The notes below the pieces were generated by a model. The model saw nothing but the letters and a program-made list of their open reading frames with translations. It was not told the DNA's origin and ran no database searches. Below are positions 1 through 8,127 of a DNA stretch of 40,329 nt, piece by piece. The position numbers were made by a program, and so were the translations under genes. The stretch is from Paracoccaceae bacterium (GTDB lineage Bacteria > Pseudomonadota > Alphaproteobacteria > Rhodobacterales > Rhodobacteraceae). Numbering within the stretch: the stretch's first letter is position 1; each line of letters opens with the position of its first letter. The stretch spans positions 1-40,329 of the forward strand of contig JAHEJA010000035.1 of NCBI GenBank assembly GCA_024639125.1. Reading direction: 5' to 3'.

Positions 1-77
1 TGGCGCACCCAAGAGGATTCGAACCTCTGACCTCTGCCTTCGGAGGGCAGCGCTCTATCCAGCTGAGCTATGGGTGC
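1..77 (-). tRNA. tRNA-Arg (anticodon CCG)
   Basis: Read on the minus strand this folds as a complete 77-nt tRNA. The acceptor stem is GCACCCA paired with TGGGTGC, the discriminator is G, and the CCA end is encoded in the DNA. The anticodon stem is CTGCC/GGCAG with loop CTCCGAA, which gives anticodon CCG and reads the Arg codon CGG. The T arm AGAGG-TTCGAAT-CCTCT is intact. It ends exactly at the window edge. It follows sufS on the same strand but has its own candidate promoter. Confidence 0.97.
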
Positions 78-85
78 CTAAGGCT

Positions 86-114
86 TCTATAACTTTTGAA
101 CGCGTTGCCCGCAA
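86..114 (-). promoter_or_regulatory. Candidate promoter of tRNA-Arg
   Basis: On the minus strand a TTGCGG (-35) and a TATAGA (-10) are separated by 17 bases and end 8 bases before the mature tRNA 5' end. The spacing suits a sigma-70 promoter giving a very short 5' leader. It suggests that the tRNA does not depend only on read-through from the suf operon. It rests on motif matching alone. Confidence 0.5.
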
Positions 115-135
115 TGGCAAAAACGCGCCTTTGCG

Positions 136-1362
136 TTAAGATAACAGCTCATGCGCAAGGTTCAAACCATCCACCAAGGCATCAACTTCTTGCATAGTAT
201 TATAAAAGGCAAATGACGCACGACAAGATGCATTAATCCCTAGGTGTTCCATCAATGGGCCAGCACAGTGTTGACCAGCCCGCACAGCAATGCCTTTTTT
301 GTCCAGGATCGTTGAAATATCATGCGCATGTGCAGCACCAGACAAGGTAAAGCTAAAGATTGCGCCCTTGGTTTTAGAATTGCCCTGAATATTAAGCCAA
401 TTCAATGCCCCAAGCTGTTGTTGTGCATATTGCGTTATTTGATCTTCGTAGGCTGCGATTTTATCCATGCCAATCGACATCATATAATCCAACGCCACAC
501 CCAGTCCGATGGTTTGAACAATTCCAGGAGTGCCGGCTTCAAACATCATTGGTGGATCATTATACGTCACCGTGTCTTTTGTGACCTCGCGGATCATGTC
601 CCCGCCCCCAAGAAACGGGCGCATTTCTGCCATACGGTCCTGTTTGATAAAAATCGCACCAGAACCAGACGGGCCACAAAGCTTGTGACCGGTGATCGCA
701 TAAAAATCACAACCAAGTTCGTCTAAATTCACAGGCATATGAACCGCGCCTTGGGATCCATCAACCAAAACTGGCACGCCTTTTTGATGTGCCCCATTGA
801 TTATGGACGCCACATCAACTTTGGTACCCAACACATTCGACAAATGGGTGACTGCGATTAATTTGGTCTTGGGGGTGATGGCGTCTAGGACGGCTTGGGG
901 ATCCAAATCGCCGTTTACGTCAACATCCACCCATTTCAACACAATACCGTACCGTTCGCGCAAAAAATGCCATGGCACGATATTGGCGTGATGTTCCATG
1001 ACACTTAGGATGATTTCGTCCCCTGGCTGCATCACATTCATAGCCCACCCGTAGGCCACCAAATTGATGCCTTCGGTTGTGCCTGTGTTCAGGATTATTT
1101 CATCTTCGTTCGCCACGCCCAGGAATTTTGCAACAATCCCACGCACAGATTCATATTTTTCAGTCGCCAGATTGCTAAGATAATGTAATCCGCGGTGCAC
1201 ATTCGCATATTCTTGGCTATATGCGCGCGTAATAGCATCAATCACGACCTGAGGCTTTTGCGAAGACGCCCCGTTATCCAAATACACCAATGGCTTGCCG
1301 TTCACCTGTCTCGACAAGATCGGAAAATCGGAACGAATTTTTGCAACGTCGAAAGTGGTCAT
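136..1362 (-). CDS. sufS: SufS group II cysteine desulfurase
   Basis: This PLP enzyme takes sulfur from L-cysteine and passes it as persulfide to the SufBCD scaffold in the cytoplasm. The 408-residue product is full length for SufS. The PLP-binding lysine is in TGHK (about K227) and the catalytic cysteine is in RAGQHC (about C366), numbering almost the same as E. coli SufS. The open frame extends 31 codons upstream of the chosen start, but ATG at 1362 gives the canonical MTTFD start and overlaps the previous gene's stop as ATGA, so translation is probably coupled. It is the last gene of the suf operon. No sufE, sufU or sufT is visible in the window; any partner would lie elsewhere. Confidence 0.96.
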   Translation of the reverse strand: MTTFDVAKIRSDFPILSRQVNGKPLVYLDNGASSQKPQVVIDAITRAYSQEYANVHRGLHYLSNLATEKYESVRGIVAKFLGVANEDEIILNTGTTEGINLVAYGWAMNVMQPGDEIILSVMEHHANIVPWHFLRERYGIVLKWVDVDVNGDLDPQAVLDAITPKTKLIAVTHLSNVLGTKVDVASIINGAHQKGVPVLVDGSQGAVHMPVNLDELGCDFYAITGHKLCGPSGSGAIFIKQDRMAEMRPFLGGGDMIREVTKDTVTYNDPPMMFEAGTPGIVQTIGLGVALDYMMSIGMDKIAAYEDQITQYAQQQLGALNWLNIQGNSKTKGAIFSFTLSGAAHAHDISTILDKKGIAVRAGQHCAGPLMEHLGINASCRASFAFYNTMQEVDALVDGLNLAHELLS

Positions 1363-1928
1363 GTAAGCCCCCCCAAAACCAAAGACAAAACCACAGCCAA
1401 AGCCATGATCGATCCGATAAACCCAACCAGTGATGCCATTGCGGCCTTGAGCCATGCGTCAAACCCATAGGCTTGGGCCACGAACGCCACAAAAATGTAT
1501 ATACCGTACCAAAATAACGCAAATTGCAGCAACAAAGCAGCAGGAGCGATCAAGATCAAAAGAATATAGGTCACGATTTGAATAGCGACCTGCAACACTT
1601 GGAACCAAGCCATGATCAACATCATAGACAAAAGATTACCTTGACCGCCGATCATTTTGGATACGAAATTTATGCTGACCGAAAGCAAGACACCTGAGCC
1701 AACAAAAAAACCAACCAACAAGACCGGTGTTTCAAACACTTTGGCGAATGGTATTTCGCTTGGCATTTCGCCGCCATCAAAGCTAAAAAACAAAATTGTA
1801 CTGAGGCAAGAGGCCGCAATAAACGCGGACCAAATCACATCCCAGCCAAAATTTTGATCAATCAACGCCCGCGCCGCTTCGCGTGGTTCGGTGAATGACT
1901 TTTTTGCTATATCAATCCACTGCATCAT
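1359..1928 (-). CDS. Yip1-like multi-pass membrane protein (first copy)
   Basis: The 189-residue protein starts MMQWIDIAKKSFTEPREAA and then has about five hydrophobic segments, the layout of YIP1-domain proteins. The biochemical role of bacterial Yip1 proteins is unknown. The frame is open much further upstream (to 2300), but that extension only shadows the neighbouring gene. ATG at 1928 overlaps that gene's stop in an ATGATG context; a second ATG at 1925 is equally possible. It sits between sufD and sufS in an overlapping arrangement, so it is almost certainly co-expressed with iron-sulfur assembly. A membrane role near the Suf machinery is only inference. Confidence 0.75.
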   Translation of the reverse strand: MMQWIDIAKKSFTEPREAARALIDQNFGWDVIWSAFIAASCLSTILFFSFDGGEMPSEIPFAKVFETPVLLVGFFVGSGVLLSVSINFVSKMIGGQGNLLSMMLIMAWFQVLQVAIQIVTYILLILIAPAALLLQFALFWYGIYIFVAFVAQAYGFDAWLKAAMASLVGFIGSIMALAVVLSLVLGGLT

Positions 1929-2413
1929 GCTTGCGCCTTTGCTCGTACGGTTTTTAAAGTTGCAAAAACGAAAACCAAAAATGTGATGAACCAAATAAAC
2001 CCTGTGACCTGTTTTCCGGTTCCGTCGCCGATAAACCCCGATATCAATCCATAGAGCAACATCAAAGGAGACGCGGCAAAAAACGACCAGAACATTCCAG
2101 ACCGCATTGCGATTGAGGATACCTTGCGGCCCAAAAGACGCTGAAAAAACACCATCGCGATCGTTATGGTATAAAAAATCAGGGGCATGATAAACAACCA
2201 GCCCATCAAGGACGCACTTAAGAGCATGTTCATCTCGCTTCCGTCCAAATAGGACTGACGCGCCAAAACGGGCCATTGCGACACAAAGGCCAATCCACAC
2301 GCCCCCATTAAATACGCCAACGACCGCGCTTCTTTTGCATCAGACGTGGCTATTTCCGCCAACATCAGCTGTGGATGACGATAGGTACGCAGGATATTTT
2401 GAACGACGGACAT
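1925..2413 (-). CDS. Yip1-like multi-pass membrane protein (second copy)
   Basis: This 162-residue protein has a short polar N-terminus (MSVVQNILRTYRHPQLMLAE) and four to five hydrophobic helices, including VFFQRLLGRKVSS between helices and a final segment near FIWFITFLVFVFATLK. It resembles the next gene in layout (an amphipathic N-terminal stretch ending in a helix-rich domain), so the pair may be a tandem duplication or two halves of a Yip1 unit. It starts 7 bases after the sufD stop and overlaps the next start by 4 bases. Its function is unknown; its place in the suf operon is clear. Confidence 0.75.
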   Translation of the reverse strand: MSVVQNILRTYRHPQLMLAEIATSDAKEARSLAYLMGACGLAFVSQWPVLARQSYLDGSEMNMLLSASLMGWLFIMPLIFYTITIAMVFFQRLLGRKVSSIAMRSGMFWSFFAASPLMLLYGLISGFIGDGTGKQVTGFIWFITFLVFVFATLKTVRAKAQA

Positions 2414-2420
2414 GAACGAC

Positions 2421-3707
2421 CTATCTTTTACGACGTGCCAACCAAGCAGACATGCGTTCCGTTACAATGTCACCAATATTGCTATCTTCGACTTCTTGCA
2501 CGGCTTCGGCCAAGAACGCCAAAGTTAACAAATCAGTAGCATCAGATGCCGGAACACCGCGCGATTTCAGATAGAACAACGCCTCTTCGTCAATCGCACC
2601 AGAGGTCGATCCGTGAGAACAGGCAACATCATCTGCGTAAATTTCAAGCTCTGGTTTGGCCAGAAACTGGCTGTCATCATCCAACAAAAGAGATTGGCTA
2701 ATTTGGTATCCATCGGTTTTCTGAGCATCAGGTTTGACCAAAATTTTACCCTGAAACACACCGATTGCCCCATTACGCAAAACTTTTTTGAACACTTGGC
2801 GGCTTTCACAGCCAACGGCATCATGCGTTATGAAAACAGTGTCATCGTGGTGAAATTCACCATCTCCGACGCAAGCTCCGGCAATGTGTGCGACGGCATT
2901 ATCACCGGTCAATTCCAACACGCATTCGTTGCGTGTCAAAACGCCATTTGCTGTCAACGTAAAGGATTTGAACACGCTTTCTTCACCAAGACGCGCAAAG
3001 ATATGCGTCACGGCACGACGTTCATGATCGCGACCCTGCGCGCGTACATGGTGAAATTCGCCTTGGTCCGAGACGGAAACTTCCATTACTTTGTTGAACC
3101 GTGACGCAGCTGGGCCGCTTTCTAGCAAAGTCAGCTTCGCGCCCTGCTCGACTTTGATCACGTGATGCAGCATCGCATCAGATCTATCAGATTTATGGAT
3201 ATACGTCAGATTAACCGGACGCTCAACAATCGTTGTCGCACGGATTAAAATACCGTCATGGGCAAAGGCCGTGTTCAAAGCCGCCAAAGGACGTTTGACG
3301 GGGTTTTGACCGGCGGTTTCCAATGTCCCATAAATGTCTTGAGCCCAATGGATATCCGCTGATGCGGCATTTTCAAGCCGCTCGATTTCCAAACCGGTTT
3401 GGGCCAAATCATCCGACTGATCCGCGTCAAACACCCCATCGACAAAAACGATATTCAACGCATCGAGTGTTGCAAAAATCGGTGCTTCATCAGACGCGTC
3501 AAACACAGCTGCTGGGATAACATCAGGTGACGTTAGCGATTCAGGACGCGTGTATTTCCAATATTCATCCCGACGGTGCGGCAAGCCCATGCTTTGCACC
3601 CGTGCCAAGGCATCGCGTCGCGCAATCGCAGGCCACCCGCCCTCGGGCATCGAAAGGGACGCAAGGCGCGCGTCAGTTTCATCTTGAGTAACTTTGGCAA
3701 GTGCCAT
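2421..3707 (-). CDS. sufD: SufD, Fe-S scaffold complex subunit
   Basis: SufD pairs with SufB and SufC in the SufBC2D scaffold that builds Fe-S clusters in the cytoplasm. The 428-residue protein has the SufD N-terminal helical part (WPAIARRDALARVQSMGLPHRRDEYWKYT in outline) followed by the right-handed beta-helix core. The C-terminal part carries the family's conserved block around CSHGSTSGAIDEEALFYLKSRG, including the histidine used with SufB at the assembly interface. A strong GGAGG lies 7 bases before the ATG. The start overlaps the sufC stop by one base. Length and motifs are normal. Confidence 0.96.
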   Translation of the reverse strand: MALAKVTQDETDARLASLSMPEGGWPAIARRDALARVQSMGLPHRRDEYWKYTRPESLTSPDVIPAAVFDASDEAPIFATLDALNIVFVDGVFDADQSDDLAQTGLEIERLENAASADIHWAQDIYGTLETAGQNPVKRPLAALNTAFAHDGILIRATTIVERPVNLTYIHKSDRSDAMLHHVIKVEQGAKLTLLESGPAASRFNKVMEVSVSDQGEFHHVRAQGRDHERRAVTHIFARLGEESVFKSFTLTANGVLTRNECVLELTGDNAVAHIAGACVGDGEFHHDDTVFITHDAVGCESRQVFKKVLRNGAIGVFQGKILVKPDAQKTDGYQISQSLLLDDDSQFLAKPELEIYADDVACSHGSTSGAIDEEALFYLKSRGVPASDATDLLTLAFLAEAVQEVEDSNIGDIVTERMSAWLARRKR

Positions 3708-4462
3708 TACGCAACCTCCGCCAAGATGTCGGCATACCCGTTTTGTTCAACTTCCAAAGCAAGCTCTGGACCACCTGTTTTGATGATACGGCCATTCGCC
3801 ATAATATGAACGACATCCGGTTTGATGTGATCCAAAAGACGCTGATAGTGGGTGATAACCAAAAATCCACGACCTTCGTTACGTAGGGCGTTCACCCCTT
3901 CGGCAACCAATTTCATCGCATCCACATCAAGACCGCTATCGGTTTCATCCAAGATGCACATCTTTGGTTCAAGCATCGCCATTTGAAGGATCTCGTTGCG
4001 CTTTTTCTCGCCACCAGAGAAACCAACGTTCACTGGACGTTTCAACATATCCGCATCAATTTTAAGCGTTTTTGCACGTTCGCGCACAACTTTCAAAAAT
4101 TCAGCCGCGCTCATTTCTTCTTCGCCACGGGCTTTGCGTTGGGAATTAACCGCAGTGCGCAAGAACGTCATGTTGCCAACACCGGGAATTTCCACAGGAT
4201 ATTGAAACGCCAAAAACAACCCAGCTGCTGCACGTTCTTCTGGTTCCATATCAAGGATGTCTTCGCCTTCTAACATGGCGGATCCATCTGTGACTTCGTA
4301 ACCGTCTTTGCCAGATAAAACATAGGATAACGTCGATTTACCTGACCCGTTTGGCCCCATAATCGCATGTACTTTGCCCGCTTCGACCGTCAGGTTCACA
4401 CCTTTTAGAATTTGTTTATCTTCGTCTTCGAGTGACGCATGAAGGTTTTTGATTTCCAACAT
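3707..4462 (-). CDS. sufC: SufC, Fe-S assembly ABC ATPase
   Basis: SufC is the ATPase of the SufBC2D complex. The 251-residue protein shows Walker A GPNGSGKST (residues 36-44), the SufC form of the signature motif (FSGGEKKR, about residue 149) and Walker B with ILDETDSGLD, followed by a switch histidine in VITHYQRLL. These are the diagnostic SufC variants of the ABC motifs. AAGG lies about 9 bases before the ATG. It is preceded by the ybjQ-like gene and overlaps sufD. Confidence 0.97.
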   Translation of the reverse strand: MLEIKNLHASLEDEDKQILKGVNLTVEAGKVHAIMGPNGSGKSTLSYVLSGKDGYEVTDGSAMLEGEDILDMEPEERAAAGLFLAFQYPVEIPGVGNMTFLRTAVNSQRKARGEEEMSAAEFLKVVRERAKTLKIDADMLKRPVNVGFSGGEKKRNEILQMAMLEPKMCILDETDSGLDVDAMKLVAEGVNALRNEGRGFLVITHYQRLLDHIKPDVVHIMANGRIIKTGGPELALEVEQNGYADILAEVA

Positions 4463-4498
4463 TTTCGTTTTCCTTGTTTCGCGCAGCTCGCGCTATTT

Positions 4499-4816
4499 TT
4501 ATACGACGACGGCGGTGCCGCTAATGGACACCATCAACATACTGTCGCCAACAACTTCATAATCTAGATCAACACCGACGACGGCATTCGCACCCAAGCG
4601 CCGCGCTTCGTCTTCTATTTCGCGCATGGCCGTTGCACGCGCATCTGCCAACTTGGATTCATACACACCAGAGCGACCACCAACGATATCGGTTATGCTC
4701 GCGAAGATATCACGGACAAAGTTCGCCCCCATGATCGCTTCGCCAACAACGATACCTTTGTAATCCAAAATGGGCTTGCCTTCGATCGTCGGAGTAGTCG
4801 TTATAATCATGTTCAT
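4499..4816 (-). CDS. YbjQ/UPF0145 family protein inside the suf operon
   Basis: The 105-residue sequence matches the YbjQ (PF01906, 'putative heavy-metal-binding') pattern nearly throughout: [55 protein letters not shown] and the end [11 protein letters not shown]. These proteins form small oligomers; metal binding is a family guess, not proven. It lies between sufB (62-base gap) and sufC (36-base gap) on the same strand, so it is presumably co-transcribed. AGGGA stands 4 bases before the first ATG; a second in-frame ATG two codons on has better spacing. A link to iron or cluster handling is inferred from position only. Confidence 0.9.
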   Translation of the reverse strand: MNMIITTTPTIEGKPILDYKGIVVGEAIMGANFVRDIFASITDIVGGRSGVYESKLADARATAMREIEDEARRLGANAVVGVDLDYEVVGDSMLMVSISGTAVVV

Positions 4817-4878
4817 TCTTCCCTAGTGGCCAAACTATGATGCCGCAAATTGTGTCTGTACTGCCTGTGAAAGCACGA

Positions 4879-6402
4879 CTAGCCCACAGACCCTTCCAAG
4901 CTGATTGCCACCAATTGCTGGGCTTCCATCGCAAATTCCATCGGCAGCGCCTGCAGAACGTCTTTGCAAAATCCGTTCACAACCAAAGCAACAGCGTCTT
5001 CTTCGCCCATGCCACGTTGACGGCAATAGAACAGCTGGTCATCATCCACCTTGGATGTGGTGGCTTCGTGCTCCACCCGAGACGAGTTGTTTTTGACCTC
5101 GATGTACGGCACCGTATGCGCCCCACATTTATCGCCAATCAACAAACTATCGCACTGGGTATAATTGCGGCTATTTTTCGCCTTGGGATGCATGGACACC
5201 AACCCGCGATATGTATTCTGAGCAACGCCTGCACTGATCCCTTTTGAGACAATACGCGACTTGGTGTTTTTGCCCAAATGAATCATCTTGGTGCCAGTAT
5301 CAGCCTGCTGATGGTTATTGGCAATCGCAATCGAATAGAATTCGCCTTGGCTATCATTGCCCCGTAAAATGCAGGACGGGTATTTCCATGTCACAGCGGA
5401 GCCTGTTTCAACCTGGGTCCACATCACTTTGGAACGATCGCCTCGACAATCCGCACGTTTTGTCACGAAATTGTAAATTCCACCGACACCGTTTTCATCC
5501 CCAGGATACCAGTTTTGCACAGTGGAATATTTTACTTCTGCATCTTCTTCGATGATGATTTCAACGACCGCAGCATGCAGTTGTGCTGTGTCCCGTTTCG
5601 GAGCAGTGCACCCTTCTAGGTAGGACACATAAGACCCCTTGTCCGCAATAATCAACGTGCGTTCGAATTGTCCGGTATTTTCGGCATTTATCCGGAAATA
5701 CGTTGATAATTCCATGGGGCAACGGGTATTTGGCGGAATGTAGACAAACGAACCATCTGAAAACACCGCACTGTTCAAAGTCGCATAGTAATTATCTGAT
5801 GCAGGAACAACGGATCCCAAATATTTTTTGACCAATTCCGGATGCTCGCGGATCGCTTCTGATATCGAACAAAAAATCACGCCTGCTTTTTTCAATTCGG
5901 CTTGAAACGTGGTTCCCACAGAAACAGAGTCAAAGACAGCATCCACAGCCACTTTGCGACCTTCAGCCGGCATGTTTTCTGCACCCTCAACACCGGCAAG
6001 GATCATTTGTTCCTTAAGCGGAATACCAAGTTTTTCATAGGTCGCCAAAAGCTTGGGATCGACTTCTTCCAATGATTTTGGCTTTTCGATCATGGATTTG
6101 GGGCGTGCATAATAATACTGGTCTTGAAAGTCGATTTTGGGATAATTGACCATCGCCCACGTCGGCTCTTCCATGTTTTCCCAACGCTGAAAAGCAGACA
6201 ACCGCCATTCCGTCATCCATTCCGGTTCTTCATTCTTATCAGAAATCAACCGTACAATGTCTGGATTGACGCCCTTGGGCGCATATTCCATTTCTATTTC
6301 GGTGTTCCAACCGTATTTATAGGCTCCGCCAACTTCGCGAACTGCATCCACAGTTTCCTGATCCACGCCCTCTTTGACATCTACATTGTCAAACGCCGCC
6401 AT
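4879..6402 (-). CDS. sufB: SufB, Fe-S scaffold complex subunit
   Basis: SufB is the main scaffold on which clusters are assembled within SufBC2D. The 507-residue product is full length and carries typical blocks: [15 protein letters not shown] near residue 45, [21 protein letters not shown] with [18 protein letters not shown], the cysteine in YLEGCTAP, and the C-terminal block with [20 protein letters not shown] that holds the catalytic glutamate and histidine region. AGGAGG lies about 6 bases before the ATG. It begins 19 bases after the upstream cysteine desulfurase stop. Confidence 0.97.
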   Translation of the reverse strand: MAAFDNVDVKEGVDQETVDAVREVGGAYKYGWNTEIEMEYAPKGVNPDIVRLISDKNEEPEWMTEWRLSAFQRWENMEEPTWAMVNYPKIDFQDQYYYARPKSMIEKPKSLEEVDPKLLATYEKLGIPLKEQMILAGVEGAENMPAEGRKVAVDAVFDSVSVGTTFQAELKKAGVIFCSISEAIREHPELVKKYLGSVVPASDNYYATLNSAVFSDGSFVYIPPNTRCPMELSTYFRINAENTGQFERTLIIADKGSYVSYLEGCTAPKRDTAQLHAAVVEIIIEEDAEVKYSTVQNWYPGDENGVGGIYNFVTKRADCRGDRSKVMWTQVETGSAVTWKYPSCILRGNDSQGEFYSIAIANNHQQADTGTKMIHLGKNTKSRIVSKGISAGVAQNTYRGLVSMHPKAKNSRNYTQCDSLLIGDKCGAHTVPYIEVKNNSSRVEHEATTSKVDDDQLFYCRQRGMGEEDAVALVVNGFCKDVLQALPMEFAMEAQQLVAISLEGSVG

Positions 6403-6421
6403 ATTGGCCTCCTAACTGGTA

Positions 6422-7465
6422 TCACCCGTGACGGGTGCGAAATCTTTCGTGATGTTTCAACCAAGCATCCGCAAACGCCAAAACATCGTCTTCTGTTGTT
6501 CTAGGCCCTAAACTTACGCGAAGCGCAGAGGCTGCCGCCTCTTCCTCAAAGCCCATTGCGCGCAAGACGCGACTAGATTTTACTTTGCCACTGGAACAAG
6601 CAGAGCCGGCAGACACCGCAAAACCGCTTAGATCCATTTGCATCACTTGCGTTTCTCCGCGCCACCCCTGCGTCACCATATAGGACGTGTTAGGAAGCCG
6701 GTCCGCATCTTTCCCGACAAAAATAGTCTTATTTGCAGATTGTGCAATGCCATTTTCTAGAATGTTTCTAAGTTTTTCAATTTTTTCCCAAATCCCAGTG
6801 TTCAAATCATGGATTGCGGCCTCGGCCGCAGCGGCAAAACCAGCAATGCCAATTATGTTTTCCGTACCGGAGCGCCGCCCCATTTCTTGGCCACCCCCCA
6901 AAATTTGAGCCGGAATATCAGTACCACGTTTGACAACCAAAGCACCAATTCCCTTTGGACCACCAAGCTTATGCGCCGACACCAGCGCCATCTGCGCGCC
7001 GCTCCAATTAAAAGACAGCGGCACCTTTCCAAAGGCCTGCGTCATATCACACAACCACAAACCCTCTGGCAGGTTTTGTATTATTCCTGTTTCAGAATTG
7101 GCATATTGCACCGCACTGTTCGCCGCATCTTGGATCTGAACCTGACCGCGGGCATCCGCACCAAGACAAACATCACACCAACTTGATACCGCTTCATGTT
7201 CAATATCTGAACATTGAATGGATCGACCAGCCAAAGCCAAAGCCGCGGCTTCGGTCGCACCCGAAACAAAAATAACATCTGCCCCATCGGCCCCTAAGGC
7301 GGATGCAATCTGACCTCGGGCGCGCTCCATCAAACTCTTGGCGGCACGCCCTTCGGCATGCACCGACGATGCATTGCCAAAAACATCCATGGCAGCGACC
7401 ATGGCATCGCGCGCTTCAGTCCGAAGCGGGGTGGTCGCATTATAATCTAAATAGACGCGGCTCAT
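6422..7465 (-). CDS. Compact NifS/IscS-type cysteine desulfurase
   Basis: A class V PLP aminotransferase-fold protein of 347 residues, shorter than typical IscS or NifS (about 390-400). It keeps the start YLDYNATTPLR, the PLP lysine in SAHK (about K166) and a catalytic cysteine in SAGSACSSG (about C290), as in group I desulfurases with the mobile active-site loop. The residues between the start and the PLP lysine are compressed compared with IscS. It is the second gene of the suf operon, directly after iscR, while a separate SufS closes the operon. So the operon encodes two desulfurases of different groups. Activity is likely, but the division of labour with SufS cannot be read from sequence. 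Confidence 0.88.
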   Translation of the reverse strand: MSRVYLDYNATTPLRTEARDAMVAAMDVFGNASSVHAEGRAAKSLMERARGQIASALGADGADVIFVSGATEAAALALAGRSIQCSDIEHEAVSSWCDVCLGADARGQVQIQDAANSAVQYANSETGIIQNLPEGLWLCDMTQAFGKVPLSFNWSGAQMALVSAHKLGGPKGIGALVVKRGTDIPAQILGGGQEMGRRSGTENIIGIAGFAAAAEAAIHDLNTGIWEKIEKLRNILENGIAQSANKTIFVGKDADRLPNTSYMVTQGWRGETQVMQMDLSGFAVSAGSACSSGKVKSSRVLRAMGFEEEAAASALRVSLGPRTTEDDVLAFADAWLKHHERFRTRHG

Positions 7466-7514
7466 GCTTTCTCTTTCTCAAAATACTCTCGCCAAAGGCA
7501 TGGCGCTTGCGCCA

Positions 7515-7976
7515 TTAATCTTCGTCCACAAAAGAAAACAACGATGGCACAGCCGGACAAGGCGCCAGTTCGTTTTGAATAACGTCTGATAATCGCGTTT
7601 GATGCAGAAACACATAGACATGCGAGCTAAGGTTTTCCCATAAACGATTGGTCAAGGACTGCGCTTTGCTGCCAGATAACGCCCCCGAGGCACCTGCCCC
7701 TTTGTGCATTGCATCCAATGTTTCATCAACCGCACTTAGAATATCTATAATGCGGATCTCATGAGGTGATTTTGATAATTTATATCCCCCTCCGGGTCCA
7801 CGCACTGATTCGACCAAGCCCGAGCGTCGCAATTTGACAAATAATTGTTCCAAATAGGCCAAAGAAATATCTTGTCGCTTTGAAATATCCCCCAAAGTTA
7901 CCAAATGCTCGTCCGGCTGAAGCGCGATATCGCTTAATGCGACCATTGCATATCGACCCTTTGTGCTCAGTTTCAT
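7515..7976 (-). CDS. iscR: Rrf2/IscR-family regulator of the suf operon
   Basis: A 153-residue Rrf2 winged-helix regulator (MKLSTKGRYAMVALSDIA; recognition part near SLAYLEQLFVKLR; wing VRGPGGGYKL). It is the first gene of the operon and presumably regulates it in response to Fe-S or iron status. The region that holds the three cluster cysteines in E. coli IscR (between DETLDAM and LTNRLW, residues 85-113) contains no cysteine. The only cysteine is C140 near the C-terminus. As I recall, Rhodobacter sphaeroides IscR has the same lack and still binds a cluster with unusual ligands. The frame is open three codons upstream, but MKLSTKGRYA is the conserved family start. Confidence 0.92.
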   Translation of the reverse strand: MKLSTKGRYAMVALSDIALQPDEHLVTLGDISKRQDISLAYLEQLFVKLRRSGLVESVRGPGGGYKLSKSPHEIRIIDILSAVDETLDAMHKGAGASGALSGSKAQSLTNRLWENLSSHVYVFLHQTRLSDVIQNELAPCPAVPSLFSFVDED

Positions 7977-7995
7977 GACTTTCACCTGCTTTTCA

Positions 7996-8024
7996 TTGAC
8001 CTAAGCGCCAGCATTGCTTATCTG
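7996..8024 (+). promoter_or_regulatory. Candidate promoter of the alpha/beta hydrolase gene
   Basis: TTGACC and TATCTG are separated by 17 bases on the plus strand, about 105 bases before the hydrolase start. The element lies between iscR and its candidate promoter, so the two transcripts would overlap divergently. Motif evidence only. Confidence 0.35.
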
Positions 8025-8061
8025 CAGTCCAACCAAGGGGTCAGATGTGGGGCTTAGCCAT

Positions 8062-8090
8062 GCTCTAAGTTTCACAAACCTTTCTGTCAA
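8062..8090 (-). promoter_or_regulatory. Candidate promoter of the iscR-suf operon
   Basis: On the minus strand a consensus TTGACA is followed after 17 bases by TAGAGC, about 85 bases before the iscR start. The -35 lies in a GTCAA-TTC-TTGAC dyad (8083-8095 region) and the -10 in a CTTAG-N7-CTAAG dyad (8053-8069). Both dyads are well placed to be operators for IscR or another iron regulator. The motifs are seen directly; their regulatory use is inferred. Confidence 0.5.
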
Positions 8091-8127
8091 GAATTGACCC
8101 GCTACCGAAAAGAGAGAGTTTAGAAGA

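Noticed and set aside
1-135. tRNA-Arg as attachment site of an integrative element
   Set aside because: No integrase, direct repeat of the tRNA end or change of gene content is seen on the visible side; the other side is outside the window.
322-726. Plus-strand frame of 134 codons opposite sufS
   Set aside because: It is antisense to a well conserved gene with no RBS or recognisable product. The same applies to the frames opposite mfd, gyrA, proA and other long genes.
1929-2300. N-terminal extension of the Yip1-like gene
   Set aside because: The region is coding in another frame (second Yip1-like gene), and the ATGA overlap at 1925-1928 gives a natural start.
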